NCBI RefSeq assembly: GCF_012720115.1
Contig: NZ_VNWN01000004.1
Coordinates: forward strand, 310,001 to 374,000
DNA: 64,000 nucleotides
Source: Sneathiella chinensis
GTDB lineage: Bacteria > Pseudomonadota > Alphaproteobacteria > Sneathiellales > Sneathiellaceae
Direction of reading: 5' to 3'
Made by a program: the position numbers and the translations under genes. Below, one piece after another: positions 24,836 to 33,703 of this stretch. The notes under the pieces were generated by a model. That model was not told where the DNA came from. It did no database searches and was given only the letters and a program-made list of their open reading frames with translations. Position 1 is the stretch's first letter. Each line of letters begins with the position of its first letter.

Positions 24836-26764
24836 TCAAAGAGGGGTGGCGGAAAGGGTGGATGCCGTACTCTTGGCCTCCAGTGCATTGAGGGCGGTAT
24901 CAACGATCTGCTGATGGTTGAGGCCCGCCAGATCATACATTTTTTCCGGCTTGTCCTGATCAATGAACAGGTCGGCCATACACAGCGGACGGACCTTGAG
25001 GCCGTTATCCAGAAGGCCGTTCATGGCAAGGAATTGCATCACATGGCTGCCAAAGCCGCCAACCGCGCCTTCCTCAACCGTGATCAAAAGATCGTGGCTC
25101 TCGGCGAGGGAGCGGATCAACTCCTCGTCCAGCGGCTTGCAGAAGCGGGCATCCGCAACCGTGGTGGACAGGCCCTTAGCGTCCAGTGTTTCCGCTGCCA
25201 GCAGGGATTCTGCAAGGCGGGTACCAAAGGACAGGATGGCGATTTTCTTGCCTTCCTTGACAATACGCCCCTTGCCGATTTCAAGCGGCTGCCCCTTTTC
25301 GGGCATGTCCACGCCCACACCCTCACCGCGCGGATAGCGGAAGGAAATGGGGCCGTCATCATAGGCGGCGGCTGTCGCCACCATATGTTTCAGTTCGGCT
25401 TCGTCGGCGGCGGCCATGACCACCATGTTGGGCAGGGTCGCCAGATAGGTGGTGTCGAACGATCCCGCATGGGTCGCCCCGTCCGCCCCGACCAGACCGG
25501 CGCGGTCAATGGCAAAGCGAACCGGCAGGTTCTGGATGGCCACATCGTGAACCACCTGATCATAGGCCCGCTGCAGGAAGGTGGAATAGATGGCCACAAA
25601 GGGTTTGAGCCCCTCGGTCGCCATACCGGCGGCAAAGGTGACCGCATGCTGTTCCGCAATCCCCACATCAAAGCAGCGCCCCGGAAATTCCTTGGCGAAC
25701 TTGTCAAGGCCGGTGCCGTCCGGCATGGCGGCGGTAACCGCCACAATGTTCCGGTCCTCACGGGCCTCGGCAATCAGGCTTTCGGCGAAAACCTTGGTAT
25801 AGCTTGGCGCGTTGGGGGTGGCCTTGGCCTGCGCCCCGGTCACCACATCGAATTTCGAGACCCCGTGATATTTGTCGGCGGCGGCCTCGGCGGGTGGGTA
25901 TCCCTTGCCCTTCTGCGTGACACAGTGAATGAGGATCGGGCCGTTTTCCGTATCCCGTGCATTTTTCAGGACCGGGATCAGGTGTTCCAGATTGTGCCCG
26001 TCAATGGGGCCCACATAGAAAAACCCGAGTTCCTCGAACAGGGTACCGCCGGTGACCATGCCACGGGCGAATTCCTCGGCACGCTTTGCTGTCCGCTCCA
26101 GCGGATCAGGCAGTTTCGACGCAATCTGTTTCATCAGGTCGCGCAAGGATCGATAGGACCGGCCAGACAGCAGGCGGGACAGATAGGCGCTCATGGCGCC
26201 AACGGGCGGCGCGATGGACATATCGTTGTCGTTCAGGATGACGATCTGGCGGCTGTCCATGGCCCCGGCATTGTTCATGGCCTCATAGGCCATGCCCGCG
26301 CTCATGGAGCCATCCCCGATCACTGAAATCACATTGTTCTGGCGACCCAGAAGGTCCCGGCCCACCGCCATGCCAAGACCGGCGGAAATGGACGTGGAGG
26401 AATGGGCCGCCCCGAACGGGTCATATTCGCTCTCGGACCGCTTGGTAAAGCCGGACAGGCCATCGGCCTGCCGCAGGGTGCGGATACGGTCGCGACGCCC
26501 GGTCAGGATCTTGTGCGGGTAACACTGATGCCCCACGTCCCAGATCAGGCGATCATCCGGTGTGTTGAAAACATGGTGAATGGCGACGGTCAGTTCCACA
26601 ACGCCAAGACCGGCCCCAAGATGGCCCCCGGTAACGGACACCGCATCAATGGTTTCCTGCCGAAGCTCGTCCGCAAGCTGGATCAACTGGTCCATTGTGA
26701 AGTGCCGCATGTCCGCCGGATATTTTACCTGGTCGAGAAGCGGTGTTTTAATCTTGTCAGTCAC
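24836..26764 (-). CDS. dxs: 1-deoxy-D-xylulose-5-phosphate synthase
   Basis: This thiamine-diphosphate enzyme joins pyruvate and glyceraldehyde 3-phosphate to make DXP, the entry step of the MEP isoprenoid pathway. It has 642 residues, the normal length. Visible motifs are [20 protein letters not shown], the ThDP site [30 protein letters not shown], and in the second half [15 protein letters not shown] and [15 protein letters not shown]. It starts at GTG, 15 bases after the ispA stop, so it is co-transcribed with it. Confidence 0.97.
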   Translation of the reverse strand: MTDKIKTPLLDQVKYPADMRHFTMDQLIQLADELRQETIDAVSVTGGHLGAGLGVVELTVAIHHVFNTPDDRLIWDVGHQCYPHKILTGRRDRIRTLRQADGLSGFTKRSESEYDPFGAAHSSTSISAGLGMAVGRDLLGRQNNVISVIGDGSMSAGMAYEAMNNAGAMDSRQIVILNDNDMSIAPPVGAMSAYLSRLLSGRSYRSLRDLMKQIASKLPDPLERTAKRAEEFARGMVTGGTLFEELGFFYVGPIDGHNLEHLIPVLKNARDTENGPILIHCVTQKGKGYPPAEAAADKYHGVSKFDVVTGAQAKATPNAPSYTKVFAESLIAEAREDRNIVAVTAAMPDGTGLDKFAKEFPGRCFDVGIAEQHAVTFAAGMATEGLKPFVAIYSTFLQRAYDQVVHDVAIQNLPVRFAIDRAGLVGADGATHAGSFDTTYLATLPNMVVMAAADEAELKHMVATAAAYDDGPISFRYPRGEGVGVDMPEKGQPLEIGKGRIVKEGKKIAILSFGTRLAESLLAAETLDAKGLSTTVADARFCKPLDEELIRSLAESHDLLITVEEGAVGGFGSHVMQFLAMNGLLDNGLKVRPLCMADLFIDQDKPEKMYDLAGLNHQQIVDTALNALEAKSTASTLSATPL

Positions 26765-26779
26765 ATTAATACTCGTTTT

Positions 26780-27670
26780 CTACCGTCTGCGTGTCACAGT
26801 AAAGCGGGCCGCATCCATCAGAAGATCGGCATTGCCCTTGAACATGCTGAGATGGCCGATGGCCTGCTTGGAAAGCATGTTGGCGTGGATTTTGGCTTTT
26901 TCCAGACCCAGCAGGGAAACAAAGGTGGCCTTGCCGGCATCCTCGTCCTTGCGGGTGGCCTTGCCCATTTCCTCGACTTCGCCCTCTGCATCCAATATGT
27001 CGTCCGTGATCTGAAAAGCCAACCCCAGGTCGTGGGCAAAGGCCTTCAATGCACTGATTTGCGCAGGGGAGGCATGGCCAAGAAGCGCGCCAGCCTCACA
27101 GGCAAAGGTGATCAGGGCACCGGTTTTAAGCTGCTGAAGGCGGGTGATCGTTGCCAGCGAGATGTCCTCGTTATTGGCATAGATATCCATGGTCTGGCCG
27201 CCGACCATGCCGCGCATGCCGGCCGCCTGTGCCAGTCGTCCCACCAGCATGGCCCGAACCGAACCGGACGGATGGGTGGCCGGGTCGGCGAGAATTTCGA
27301 AGGCCAGCGCCTGCAGGGCATCACCGGCCAGAACCGCGAGGGTTTCGTCAAATTTCTTGTGAACCGTGGGAATGCCCCGGCGCAGGTCATCATCATCCAT
27401 GCAGGGCAGATCGTCATGAATCAGCGAATAGGTGTGCATGATTTCAAGCGCCGCCGCCACACGGACGGAATAATCGCGGGAGACACTGAACAGGTCGGCG
27501 CACTGGATCACCAGAAAGGCGCGCAGGCGTTTGCCGCCCGACAGGGTCGCATAGCGCATGGCCTCGCACAGTTCGCGTTCCAGCGAGCTGGTGGTGGGCA
27601 GAAAACGGTCCAGTTCCCGTTCCATCAGTTCGGCGGTCTGCCGAAGGGCCGTGGCGAAATTGTCTTCCAT
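26780..27670 (-). CDS. ispA: Polyprenyl (farnesyl/geranylgeranyl) diphosphate synthase
   Basis: This trans-isoprenyl transferase of 296 residues has the first Asp-rich motif in LIHDDLPCMDDDDLRRG and the second in FQITDDILDAEGEVEEMG, with GGKRLRAFLV for substrate binding. It elongates dimethylallyl diphosphate with isopentenyl diphosphate. IspA (farnesyl) is likely from the xseB-ispA-dxs order; chain length is not certain from sequence. Confidence 0.94.
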   Translation of the reverse strand: MEDNFATALRQTAELMERELDRFLPTTSSLERELCEAMRYATLSGGKRLRAFLVIQCADLFSVSRDYSVRVAAALEIMHTYSLIHDDLPCMDDDDLRRGIPTVHKKFDETLAVLAGDALQALAFEILADPATHPSGSVRAMLVGRLAQAAGMRGMVGGQTMDIYANNEDISLATITRLQQLKTGALITFACEAGALLGHASPAQISALKAFAHDLGLAFQITDDILDAEGEVEEMGKATRKDEDAGKATFVSLLGLEKAKIHANMLSKQAIGHLSMFKGNADLLMDAARFTVTRRR

Positions 27671-27727
27671 AAAACTACTCTATATCCGAAGGCGCAGCAG
27701 ATGCGTGGGGCCTGTAGGGTCCTGAAA

Positions 27728-27979
27728 TTATTCGACGTTTGCGGGTTCGGTGCCGAGCGTGCCGTTCTGGTTCACAATCTTGTCGATTTTCTCCTGTGCG
27801 GAGCGCAGCTTGTCTTCGCAATGCTGCTTCAGCAAGGACCCGCGGGTATAGATTTCGATGGATTGATCAAGATCCACCTGCCCGGAATCCAGTCTCTCGA
27901 CAATTTGCTCCAGTTCCTTGAGGGCCGCCTCGAAACTCAGTTCGGCAATATCGGCCGGGATTTTCTTTAACTCAGACAT
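27728..27979 (-). CDS. xseB: Exodeoxyribonuclease VII small subunit
   Basis: This 83-residue helical protein has the family pattern LSFEAALKELEQIVERLDSG and YTRGSLLKQHCEDKLRSA. With XseA it degrades single-stranded DNA. I chose the ATG with AAGGAG seven bases upstream over a GTG six bases earlier. It lies 57 bases before ispA on the same strand, the usual bacterial order. Confidence 0.95.
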   Translation of the reverse strand: MSELKKIPADIAELSFEAALKELEQIVERLDSGQVDLDQSIEIYTRGSLLKQHCEDKLRSAQEKIDKIVNQNGTLGTEPANVE

Positions 27980-28010
27980 GGTCACTCCTTTGCCATCTTA
28001 TACTCTGGCT

Positions 28011-28940
28011 TCAGGCGCCAAGCAATGTTTTCACATGGATTTGCGCGCTTTCGCCAAGGCCGACAAGGTCATATCCCCCTTCCAGCACGGATACAATCCT
28101 TCCGCGGCAATGGCGTTCGGCGCTGTCCATCAGTTTTCGGGTGATCCATTCAAAATCGCTGACATCAAGGTCAATGTCGGCGCGCGGGTCCCGGTGGTGG
28201 GCATCAAACCCGGCAGAGATGATCAGCAGTTCGGGCTGAAACGCATCAAGCGCGGGCAGGACCACCTTTTCCATGGCGGCCCGGAATTCCGCAGAACCGG
28301 CCCCGGCGGGAAGGGGGGCGTTGACCACGTTGCCAACCCCGGTTTCCGATACATGGCCGGTGCCGGGATAAAAGGGCGCCGCCTGATGGGTGGAACCATA
28401 GAACAATCCGGCATCCTGTTCGAACAGGGCTTGCGTCCCGTTGCCGTGATGCACGTCGAAATCAATGACGGCCACCCTGTCCAGCCCATGCGCCTGCCGG
28501 GCATGAACGGCACCGATGGCCACATTGTTATAAAGACAGAACCCCATGGCCCGGTCTTTCTCCGCATGATGTCCCGGCGGGCGAATGGCGCAAAAGGCGT
28601 TGCTGCCCGGCTCGCTCATCACAAGGTCGATGGCATCGCGAACCGCGCCGACCCCGCGCAAGGCCGCGCCAATCGATCCCGGCGACATGAAGGTGTCCGG
28701 GTCCAACTGGATAATGCCCGTCTTCGGGGCCTTTCTCTCAATCTCGTCCAGATAGTCCGGGTCATGCACCAGTTCCAGCAACTCACGCGTGCCTCGGCTG
28801 GCCTCGTGGCGAATAAGGGCGGCAAATTCATCCTCGTCCAGATGGTGCAGGACAGACCGCAAACGGTCCGCCATTTCCGGGTGTCCGGGGCCCGTATCAT
28901 GGAACAGGCAATCCTTGTGCGTGAATAAATGCGTGGTCAT
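28011..28940 (-). CDS. Histone-deacetylase-family (acetylpolyamine amidohydrolase-like) protein
   Basis: This zinc hydrolase of 309 residues removes acyl groups from amines or lysines. It has FHDTGPGHPEMADRL, the paired histidines in RPPGHHAEKDRAMGFC, zinc ligands in DFDVHHGNGTQ, SAGFDAHHRDPRADI, and a final VSVLEGGYDL. The true bacterial substrate (acetylpolyamine, acetoin-related, or protein) is unknown. It is the first gene of the minus-strand run, 31 bases ahead of xseB. Confidence 0.92.
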   Translation of the reverse strand: MTTHLFTHKDCLFHDTGPGHPEMADRLRSVLHHLDEDEFAALIRHEASRGTRELLELVHDPDYLDEIERKAPKTGIIQLDPDTFMSPGSIGAALRGVGAVRDAIDLVMSEPGSNAFCAIRPPGHHAEKDRAMGFCLYNNVAIGAVHARQAHGLDRVAVIDFDVHHGNGTQALFEQDAGLFYGSTHQAAPFYPGTGHVSETGVGNVVNAPLPAGAGSAEFRAAMEKVVLPALDAFQPELLIISAGFDAHHRDPRADIDLDVSDFEWITRKLMDSAERHCRGRIVSVLEGGYDLVGLGESAQIHVKTLLGA

Positions 28941-29027
28941 GGGGTGCTTTCATTCGTTAATCAGGAAATGCTCAAGATTTTTGGCAGATTTTTTTATTGA
29001 TTTCAAATGAACTTCGACAGAATAGTG

Positions 29028-29073
29028 ATCGTAAACAGTTCAAGGGTTGTATCGTAAACAGTTCAAAGGTTGT
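29028..29073 (+). repeat. Two tandem 23-bp repeats in the RND promoter
   Basis: Two copies of ATCGTAAACAGTTCAARGGTTGT lie head to tail (29028-29050 and 29051-29073) with one difference (G/A). They end next to the -10-like TATAAT and probably are twin operator sites for a regulator of the efflux genes. Confidence 0.7.
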
Positions 29074-29078
29074 ATAAT
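29073..29078 (+). promoter_or_regulatory. -10 element of the RND efflux operon
   Basis: A perfect TATAAT ends six bases before the ATG of the adaptor gene, with no Shine-Dalgarno sequence between. A start near 29085 would give a leaderless mRNA. The -35 side is poor (TTGTAT with a 20-base spacer), consistent with regulator dependence. Confidence 0.5.
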
Positions 29079-29083
29079 ACATC

Positions 29084-30202
29084 ATGAAACGGATTGGTCG
29101 CATACTTCTGGCAGTCGCTGTTATCGCCGCTGCTTATGCAGGATGGAAATATCAGGATAGAATTCCGTTCCTGTCAGACAAGAATACTGCGACAGAGGGG
29201 GCACCCCGCGGCGCAAGGGCGGTGCCGGTTATCGCCCAGTCCGTGATCCTGCGGGATCTGCCCGAGGTCGTTTCAGCGGTGGGAACCTTGCTGGCGCGGG
29301 AATCCGTGGATATCACCTCCAAGGTATCGGCCAAGGTTGTGCGCCTGAACATTACCGAAGGCGGCCACGCGGAAAAAGGCCAGCCGCTTGTCTATCTGGA
29401 TGCCACGGAGTTGGAGGCGCAACTGGCCGAAACACGGGCGTCGCTGGAAAATTCCCGGAAATTGTATGCGCGGGCGCAGAAGCTGTTCAAGACCCGCAAC
29501 GTGCCTGCCTCCCGGGTTGAGGAACTGTTGTCCGATCTGCAGGTGGCCGAGGCCAAGGTGCTGGCAACGCAGGCCCGCCTTGATCATTATGTGATCCGGG
29601 CGCCGTTTTCCGGCAAGCTGGGATTGCGGGAAGTCAGCCTTGGGTCGCTGGTGCGGCCGGGCGACCTGATCACCACGCTGGATGATATTGTCAGTCTGAA
29701 GCTGGATTTTGATCTGCCGGAACGCAATCTGGCCAGTATACGGCCGGGGCAGACCTTCCAGGCCACCAGTGTTGCTTTTGAGGGGCGCTCTTTCCTTGGC
29801 GAGATCAGGACCATTGCCACCCGGATCGATCCGGTTACGCGGGCCGTGCGCATTCGCGGCATTATTCCCAATGACAGTGGCGAGCTGCGCCCCGGTATGT
29901 TCCTGTCCGTCCAGCTCAGGACCGGTACCACGGAAAATGCCGTGCTGGTGCCTGAACAGGCGGTGACCATTTCCGCCGCCGGTCATTTTGTCTACGAAAT
30001 CGTGGATGGCACGACAATCCGCCGCGAGGTGACCATTGGTCGCCGGGTGCCGGGCTGGGCGCAGGTTGTCGCCGGTCTTGGGCAAGAAGCGGTTGTCGTG
30101 ACCGAGGGCTTGCAGAAGATCAAGGACGGCGGCAAGGTGTTGGTGACACTGGAACAGCCGACCGCCCTGCCCGAGGATGACGGGAAAGGCCTGATGCAAT
30201 GA
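29084..30202 (+). CDS. RND efflux periplasmic adaptor (membrane fusion protein)
   Basis: This HlyD-like adaptor of 372 residues has an N-terminal membrane anchor (IGRILLAVAVIAAAYAG), a beta-barrel/lipoyl part (VGTLLARESVDITSKVSAKV, EGGHAEKGQPLVYLD), an alpha-helical hairpin and a C-terminal beta part with RPGMFLSVQLRTG and VLVPEQAVTIS. It links the RND pump to an outer-membrane channel across the periplasm. The pump gene starts inside its stop (ATGA). No outer-membrane factor is encoded nearby. Confidence 0.93.
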   Translation: MKRIGRILLAVAVIAAAYAGWKYQDRIPFLSDKNTATEGAPRGARAVPVIAQSVILRDLPEVVSAVGTLLARESVDITSKVSAKVVRLNITEGGHAEKGQPLVYLDATELEAQLAETRASLENSRKLYARAQKLFKTRNVPASRVEELLSDLQVAEAKVLATQARLDHYVIRAPFSGKLGLREVSLGSLVRPGDLITTLDDIVSLKLDFDLPERNLASIRPGQTFQATSVAFEGRSFLGEIRTIATRIDPVTRAVRIRGIIPNDSGELRPGMFLSVQLRTGTTENAVLVPEQAVTISAAGHFVYEIVDGTTIRREVTIGRRVPGWAQVVAGLGQEAVVVTEGLQKIKDGGKVLVTLEQPTALPEDDGKGLMQ

Positions 30203-33200
30203 AGCTGCCCGATCTGGCAATCAAGAGGCCGGTCCTCGCCATTGTTTTTTCCCTGGTTCTGGTCCTGTTCGGCCTGTTCTCCTATCAGTCCTTGAGTGTG
30301 CGGGAATACCCGGACATTGATAAACCCAACGTGTCGATCAGCACCACCTACAAGGGGGCGTCGGCGGAAATTATCGAAAGCCAGATCACCCAGATCATCG
30401 AGGATGCGGTGGCCGGCATTGGCGGCGTAGTGCGGATCAACTCCACCTCGCGTGAGGAATCCTCGTCCATCAACGTGGAATTCGATCTGTCTCGCGATAT
30501 TGAATCCGCAACCAACGATGTCCGGGCACGGGTGTCGCGGATTGTGTCGCGCCTGCCGGATCAGGCGGATGCACCCCGGATTTCCAAATCGGAAAGCGAT
30601 GCCCGGCCGATCATCTGGCTGTCCATGTCCAGCGACCGGATGAACCCGCTTGAACTGACGGATTATGCGGAACGGAACCTTGTCGATCCGCTGTCCACCG
30701 TGAACGGTGTGGCCAGTGTGCGGATTGGCGGGGCGCGCCGTTATGCCATGCGGATCTGGCTGGATACCGGGGCCATGGCCGCCCACAGCCTGACAGTTCA
30801 GGATCTGGAAACGGCAATTCAGAAACAGAATGTCCGTTTGCCGTCGGGCCGGATCGAGTCCGTGAACAGCGAATTTAATATCCGTACGGAATCCGATCTT
30901 AGAACCGCCGAGGGGTTTGAGCGGGTCATCCTGCGCAATGACGGTCGGGGCATTGTCCGGCTTGGTGATGTGGCCCGCGTTGAGGTTGGCGCTGAAAACG
31001 AGCGGACGGCTCTTCGCGTTAATGGCCGCGACTCGGTCGGGCTGGGGGTAATCCGGCAATCAGGGGCCAACGTTCTGGAGGTGGCCGACGGCGTGAAAGC
31101 CGTGGTGGCCCGGCTGGAATCGACCCTGCCGCAAGGCATGACCCTGACGGCGTCCTATGACCAGTCCGTCTTTATCAGCCAGTCCATCAAGGAGGTGTTT
31201 CTGGCGCTTGGTATTGCCATGGTTCTGGTGGTGCTGGTGATCTATGTCTTCCTGCGGTCCGTGCCCGCCACCTTCATTCCGGCGGTGGCCATTCCCGTTT
31301 CCATTATCGCGACCCTGACCGTTCTGGCCATGCTGGATTATTCGGTCAACGTGCTGACCCTGCTGGCGCTGGTGCTGGCAATCGGGCTGGTGGTGGATGA
31401 TGCCATTGTGGTGCTGGAAAATATCCACCGGCGGATTGAGCTTGGCGAACCCCCATTGCTGGCGGCCAGCCGGGGTGCGCGTCAGGTGGCCTTTGCGGTG
31501 GTGGCGACAACCATTGTCCTGATCGCGGTGTTTCTGCCCATTTCCTTCCTTGAAGGAACAACCGGGCGACTGTTTCGGGAATTTGGGGTTGCGGTTGCGG
31601 CGGCGGTGATGTTCTCCAGCTTTGTGGCGCTGACCCTGACCCCCATGTTGTGTTCCAAGCTGTTGGTCGAACAGAAGCAGGAAGGGTGGTTCTATCGCTC
31701 GACCGAATTCCTGTTCGTCAAGCTGGCCGATCTGTATCGCTGGGGCTTGCGGTTTGCGCTGCGGGTTCCGGCACTGATTGTCATTGTCGCGGTTGTGGTG
31801 TCCGGGGTGGCCTATTTCTTCTTTGAAAAGCTGCCCAAGGAATTCGCCCCGACCGAGGATCGCGGGGTGTTCTTCGTTCCCGTCCGGGCGGCCGAGGGGG
31901 CCAGTATGGACTATACCGCCCGCAACGTGCGCAAGATCGAGGATTTGCTGAACCCGCTGGTCGAGAATGGCGAGGGGTCCAGTGTGTTTGCCCTTGTGGG
32001 TAGTTCCTCCCGTCCGGGGCCGGTCAATACGGCCTTCATGTTCACCCGTCTGGTCCCGTGGGAACAGCGCGAACGTTCCCAGCAGGAAATTGTCAGTTCG
32101 GTCTTTCCCGGCCTGCTGGCGATCCCCGGTGTGCGGGCCTTTGCCATTAATCCGGCCAGTCTGGGACAGCGCGGTTTTCAGGCTCCGGTTCAGGTGATTG
32201 TCGGCGGCCCGTCCTATGACGTGATCAATGGATGGGTGGACCGCATTATCGAACGGGCACAGGAAAACCCCAACCTGCTGGATCTGGACAAGGACTATCA
32301 GGAAACCCAGCCCCAGTTGAAAATCCAGATCGACCGGGAACGGGCGTCGGATATGGGCGTGTCCATCCAGACCATCGGGCGGACGCTGGAAACCCTGATG
32401 GGGACCCGGACGGTCAGCACCTACGAGGACGGCGGCAAGCAGTATGACGTGATCATGCGGGCGCGTGAGGAGGACCGGCAAAGCCGTCAGGATCTGGACC
32501 GCATACAGGTCCGCTCGGAACAGTCCGGGCGTCTGATCCCCTTGTCCAACTTTGTGTCTGTCACGGAAATCGCCGGTCCCGGTGAATTGAAGCGCACCGA
32601 CCGCCTTCGGGCGATCCGGATCACCGCCTCGCTTGGGGATGGGTATACGCTGGAACAGGCGCTGAGCTATCTGGAAACCATCGTCAAGGAGGAAACCGCC
32701 GAGGAAGCCCGGATTTCCTACGGGGGCCTCAGCCGGACCTTCATGGACTCCAACACAGCCCTGATGTTCACCTTTGCGACAGCCTTTCTTGTGGTGTTTC
32801 TGGCCCTTGCCGCCCAGTTTGAAAGTTTCATCCATCCGGTGATCATCATGACCTCCGTGCCGCTTGCGGTGACCGGGGCGCTGGGGGCGATCCTGTTCTA
32901 CGGGCTCAGTCTCAACGTTTACAGTCAGATCGGGATTGTCATGTTGATCGGGTTGACGGCGAAGAACGCCATCCTGATCGTGGAGTTTGCCAACCAGCTT
33001 CGCGAGGAGGGGCTGGAGATTCTGGATGCGGTGACCGAGGCGTCCGTGATCCGGCTGCGGCCCATCCTGATGACGACCATCTCCACGGCGCTGGGGGCGG
33101 TGCCGTTGGCGCTGGCCACAGGGGCCGGAGCGGAAAGCCGCGAGGCCATCGGTATTGTCATCATCGGCGGGGTCATGTTCTCGACACTGCTATCGTTGGG

Positions 33201-33309
33201 GGTGGTGCCGGTCTTCTATCTGCTGCTGGCCCGTTTCAGCAAGCCATCCAACTATCTGGCTGACGCTCTCCAGAAACTGGAAAGCCGCTATCAGGACGCC
33301 GACAAATAG
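30199..33309 (+). CDS. RND family efflux transporter (HAE1/AcrB type)
   Basis: This proton-driven inner-membrane pump of 1036 residues has 12 expected membrane helices. It begins IKRPVLAIVFSLVLVLFGL with VREYPDIDKPNVSISTTY. The proton relay Asp pair is in GLVVDDAIVVLENIHRR. The second half carries PLAVTGALGAILFYGLSLN and LTAKNAILIVEFANQL. HAE1 members export hydrophobic compounds, antibiotics or bile-like molecules; the substrate is not readable. It overlaps the adaptor gene. Confidence 0.95.
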   Translation: MKLPDLAIKRPVLAIVFSLVLVLFGLFSYQSLSVREYPDIDKPNVSISTTYKGASAEIIESQITQIIEDAVAGIGGVVRINSTSREESSSINVEFDLSRDIESATNDVRARVSRIVSRLPDQADAPRISKSESDARPIIWLSMSSDRMNPLELTDYAERNLVDPLSTVNGVASVRIGGARRYAMRIWLDTGAMAAHSLTVQDLETAIQKQNVRLPSGRIESVNSEFNIRTESDLRTAEGFERVILRNDGRGIVRLGDVARVEVGAENERTALRVNGRDSVGLGVIRQSGANVLEVADGVKAVVARLESTLPQGMTLTASYDQSVFISQSIKEVFLALGIAMVLVVLVIYVFLRSVPATFIPAVAIPVSIIATLTVLAMLDYSVNVLTLLALVLAIGLVVDDAIVVLENIHRRIELGEPPLLAASRGARQVAFAVVATTIVLIAVFLPISFLEGTTGRLFREFGVAVAAAVMFSSFVALTLTPMLCSKLLVEQKQEGWFYRSTEFLFVKLADLYRWGLRFALRVPALIVIVAVVVSGVAYFFFEKLPKEFAPTEDRGVFFVPVRAAEGASMDYTARNVRKIEDLLNPLVENGEGSSVFALVGSSSRPGPVNTAFMFTRLVPWEQRERSQQEIVSSVFPGLLAIPGVRAFAINPASLGQRGFQAPVQVIVGGPSYDVINGWVDRIIERAQENPNLLDLDKDYQETQPQLKIQIDRERASDMGVSIQTIGRTLETLMGTRTVSTYEDGGKQYDVIMRAREEDRQSRQDLDRIQVRSEQSGRLIPLSNFVSVTEIAGPGELKRTDRLRAIRITASLGDGYTLEQALSYLETIVKEETAEEARISYGGLSRTFMDSNTALMFTFATAFLVVFLALAAQFESFIHPVIIMTSVPLAVTGALGAILFYGLSLNVYSQIGIVMLIGLTAKNAILIVEFANQLREEGLEILDAVTEASVIRLRPILMTTISTALGAVPLALATGAGAESREAIGIVIIGGVMFSTLLSLGVVPVFYLLLARFSKPSNYLADALQKLESRYQDADK

Positions 33310-33703
33310 ACGTCGGACACGGGGATGCCAGCGGTGTAAGGCCGCTGGCAATCCGCTGCAAACTCTCTCCAAACCCTTTGTAATTCTTCTCTCAAGCCGT
33401 CTTTCAGGGTGGCCTGTTTGCGCTGGATTATCTATAAGTTTAATAAAATTTTAAGAATTGGCTTTTACCCTTTCGGATAGTCAATTTGTGTTGGGACAAG
33501 GCCTGTGTTCGTGTGCGGATCGCCGTCCTTTCCAACTCTTTTTCAGTATGTAAGTCAGTTGTTGTGTAGGCAGGGTTGAATTCTGAACAGGGTTTCGTGC
33601 GTTTTTGCCGGGGCCCTGTCGTCAATCGTGCCTGCCGCTGTGTTTTCAAGAGGGGCCTGCCTCGTTGGGGGTGAATGATGCAGGGCATGTGGAGTTAGGG
33701 GTA
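33310..33703 (+). other. Intergenic region between RND pump and histidine kinase
   Basis: No convincing gene lies in these ~390 bases. The hairpin noted separately is near the left end. An A+T-rich stretch around 33430-33480 probably holds the kinase promoter, but I cannot fix -35 and -10 boxes. Short open frames on both strands lack ribosome sites. Confidence 0.5.
33326..33350 (+). other. Hairpin at the end of the RND operon
   Basis: TGCCAGCGG and CCGCTGGCA form a nine-bp perfect stem with a seven-base loop, 17 bases after the pump stop. The T-run normally required is absent, so it may be a factor-assisted end or an mRNA 3' protective hairpin. Confidence 0.5.

Noticed and set aside
31060-32835. 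591-codon open frame opposite the RND pump
   Set aside because: The pump on the other strand is unmistakable. The reverse product is His/Gln/Gly-rich without fold, as expected from antisense of G+C-rich coding DNA.
33440-33688. 82-codon open frame on the minus strand before the GAF-PAS kinase
   Set aside because: Composition and lack of start signal suggest chance; it overlaps the likely promoter of the kinase.
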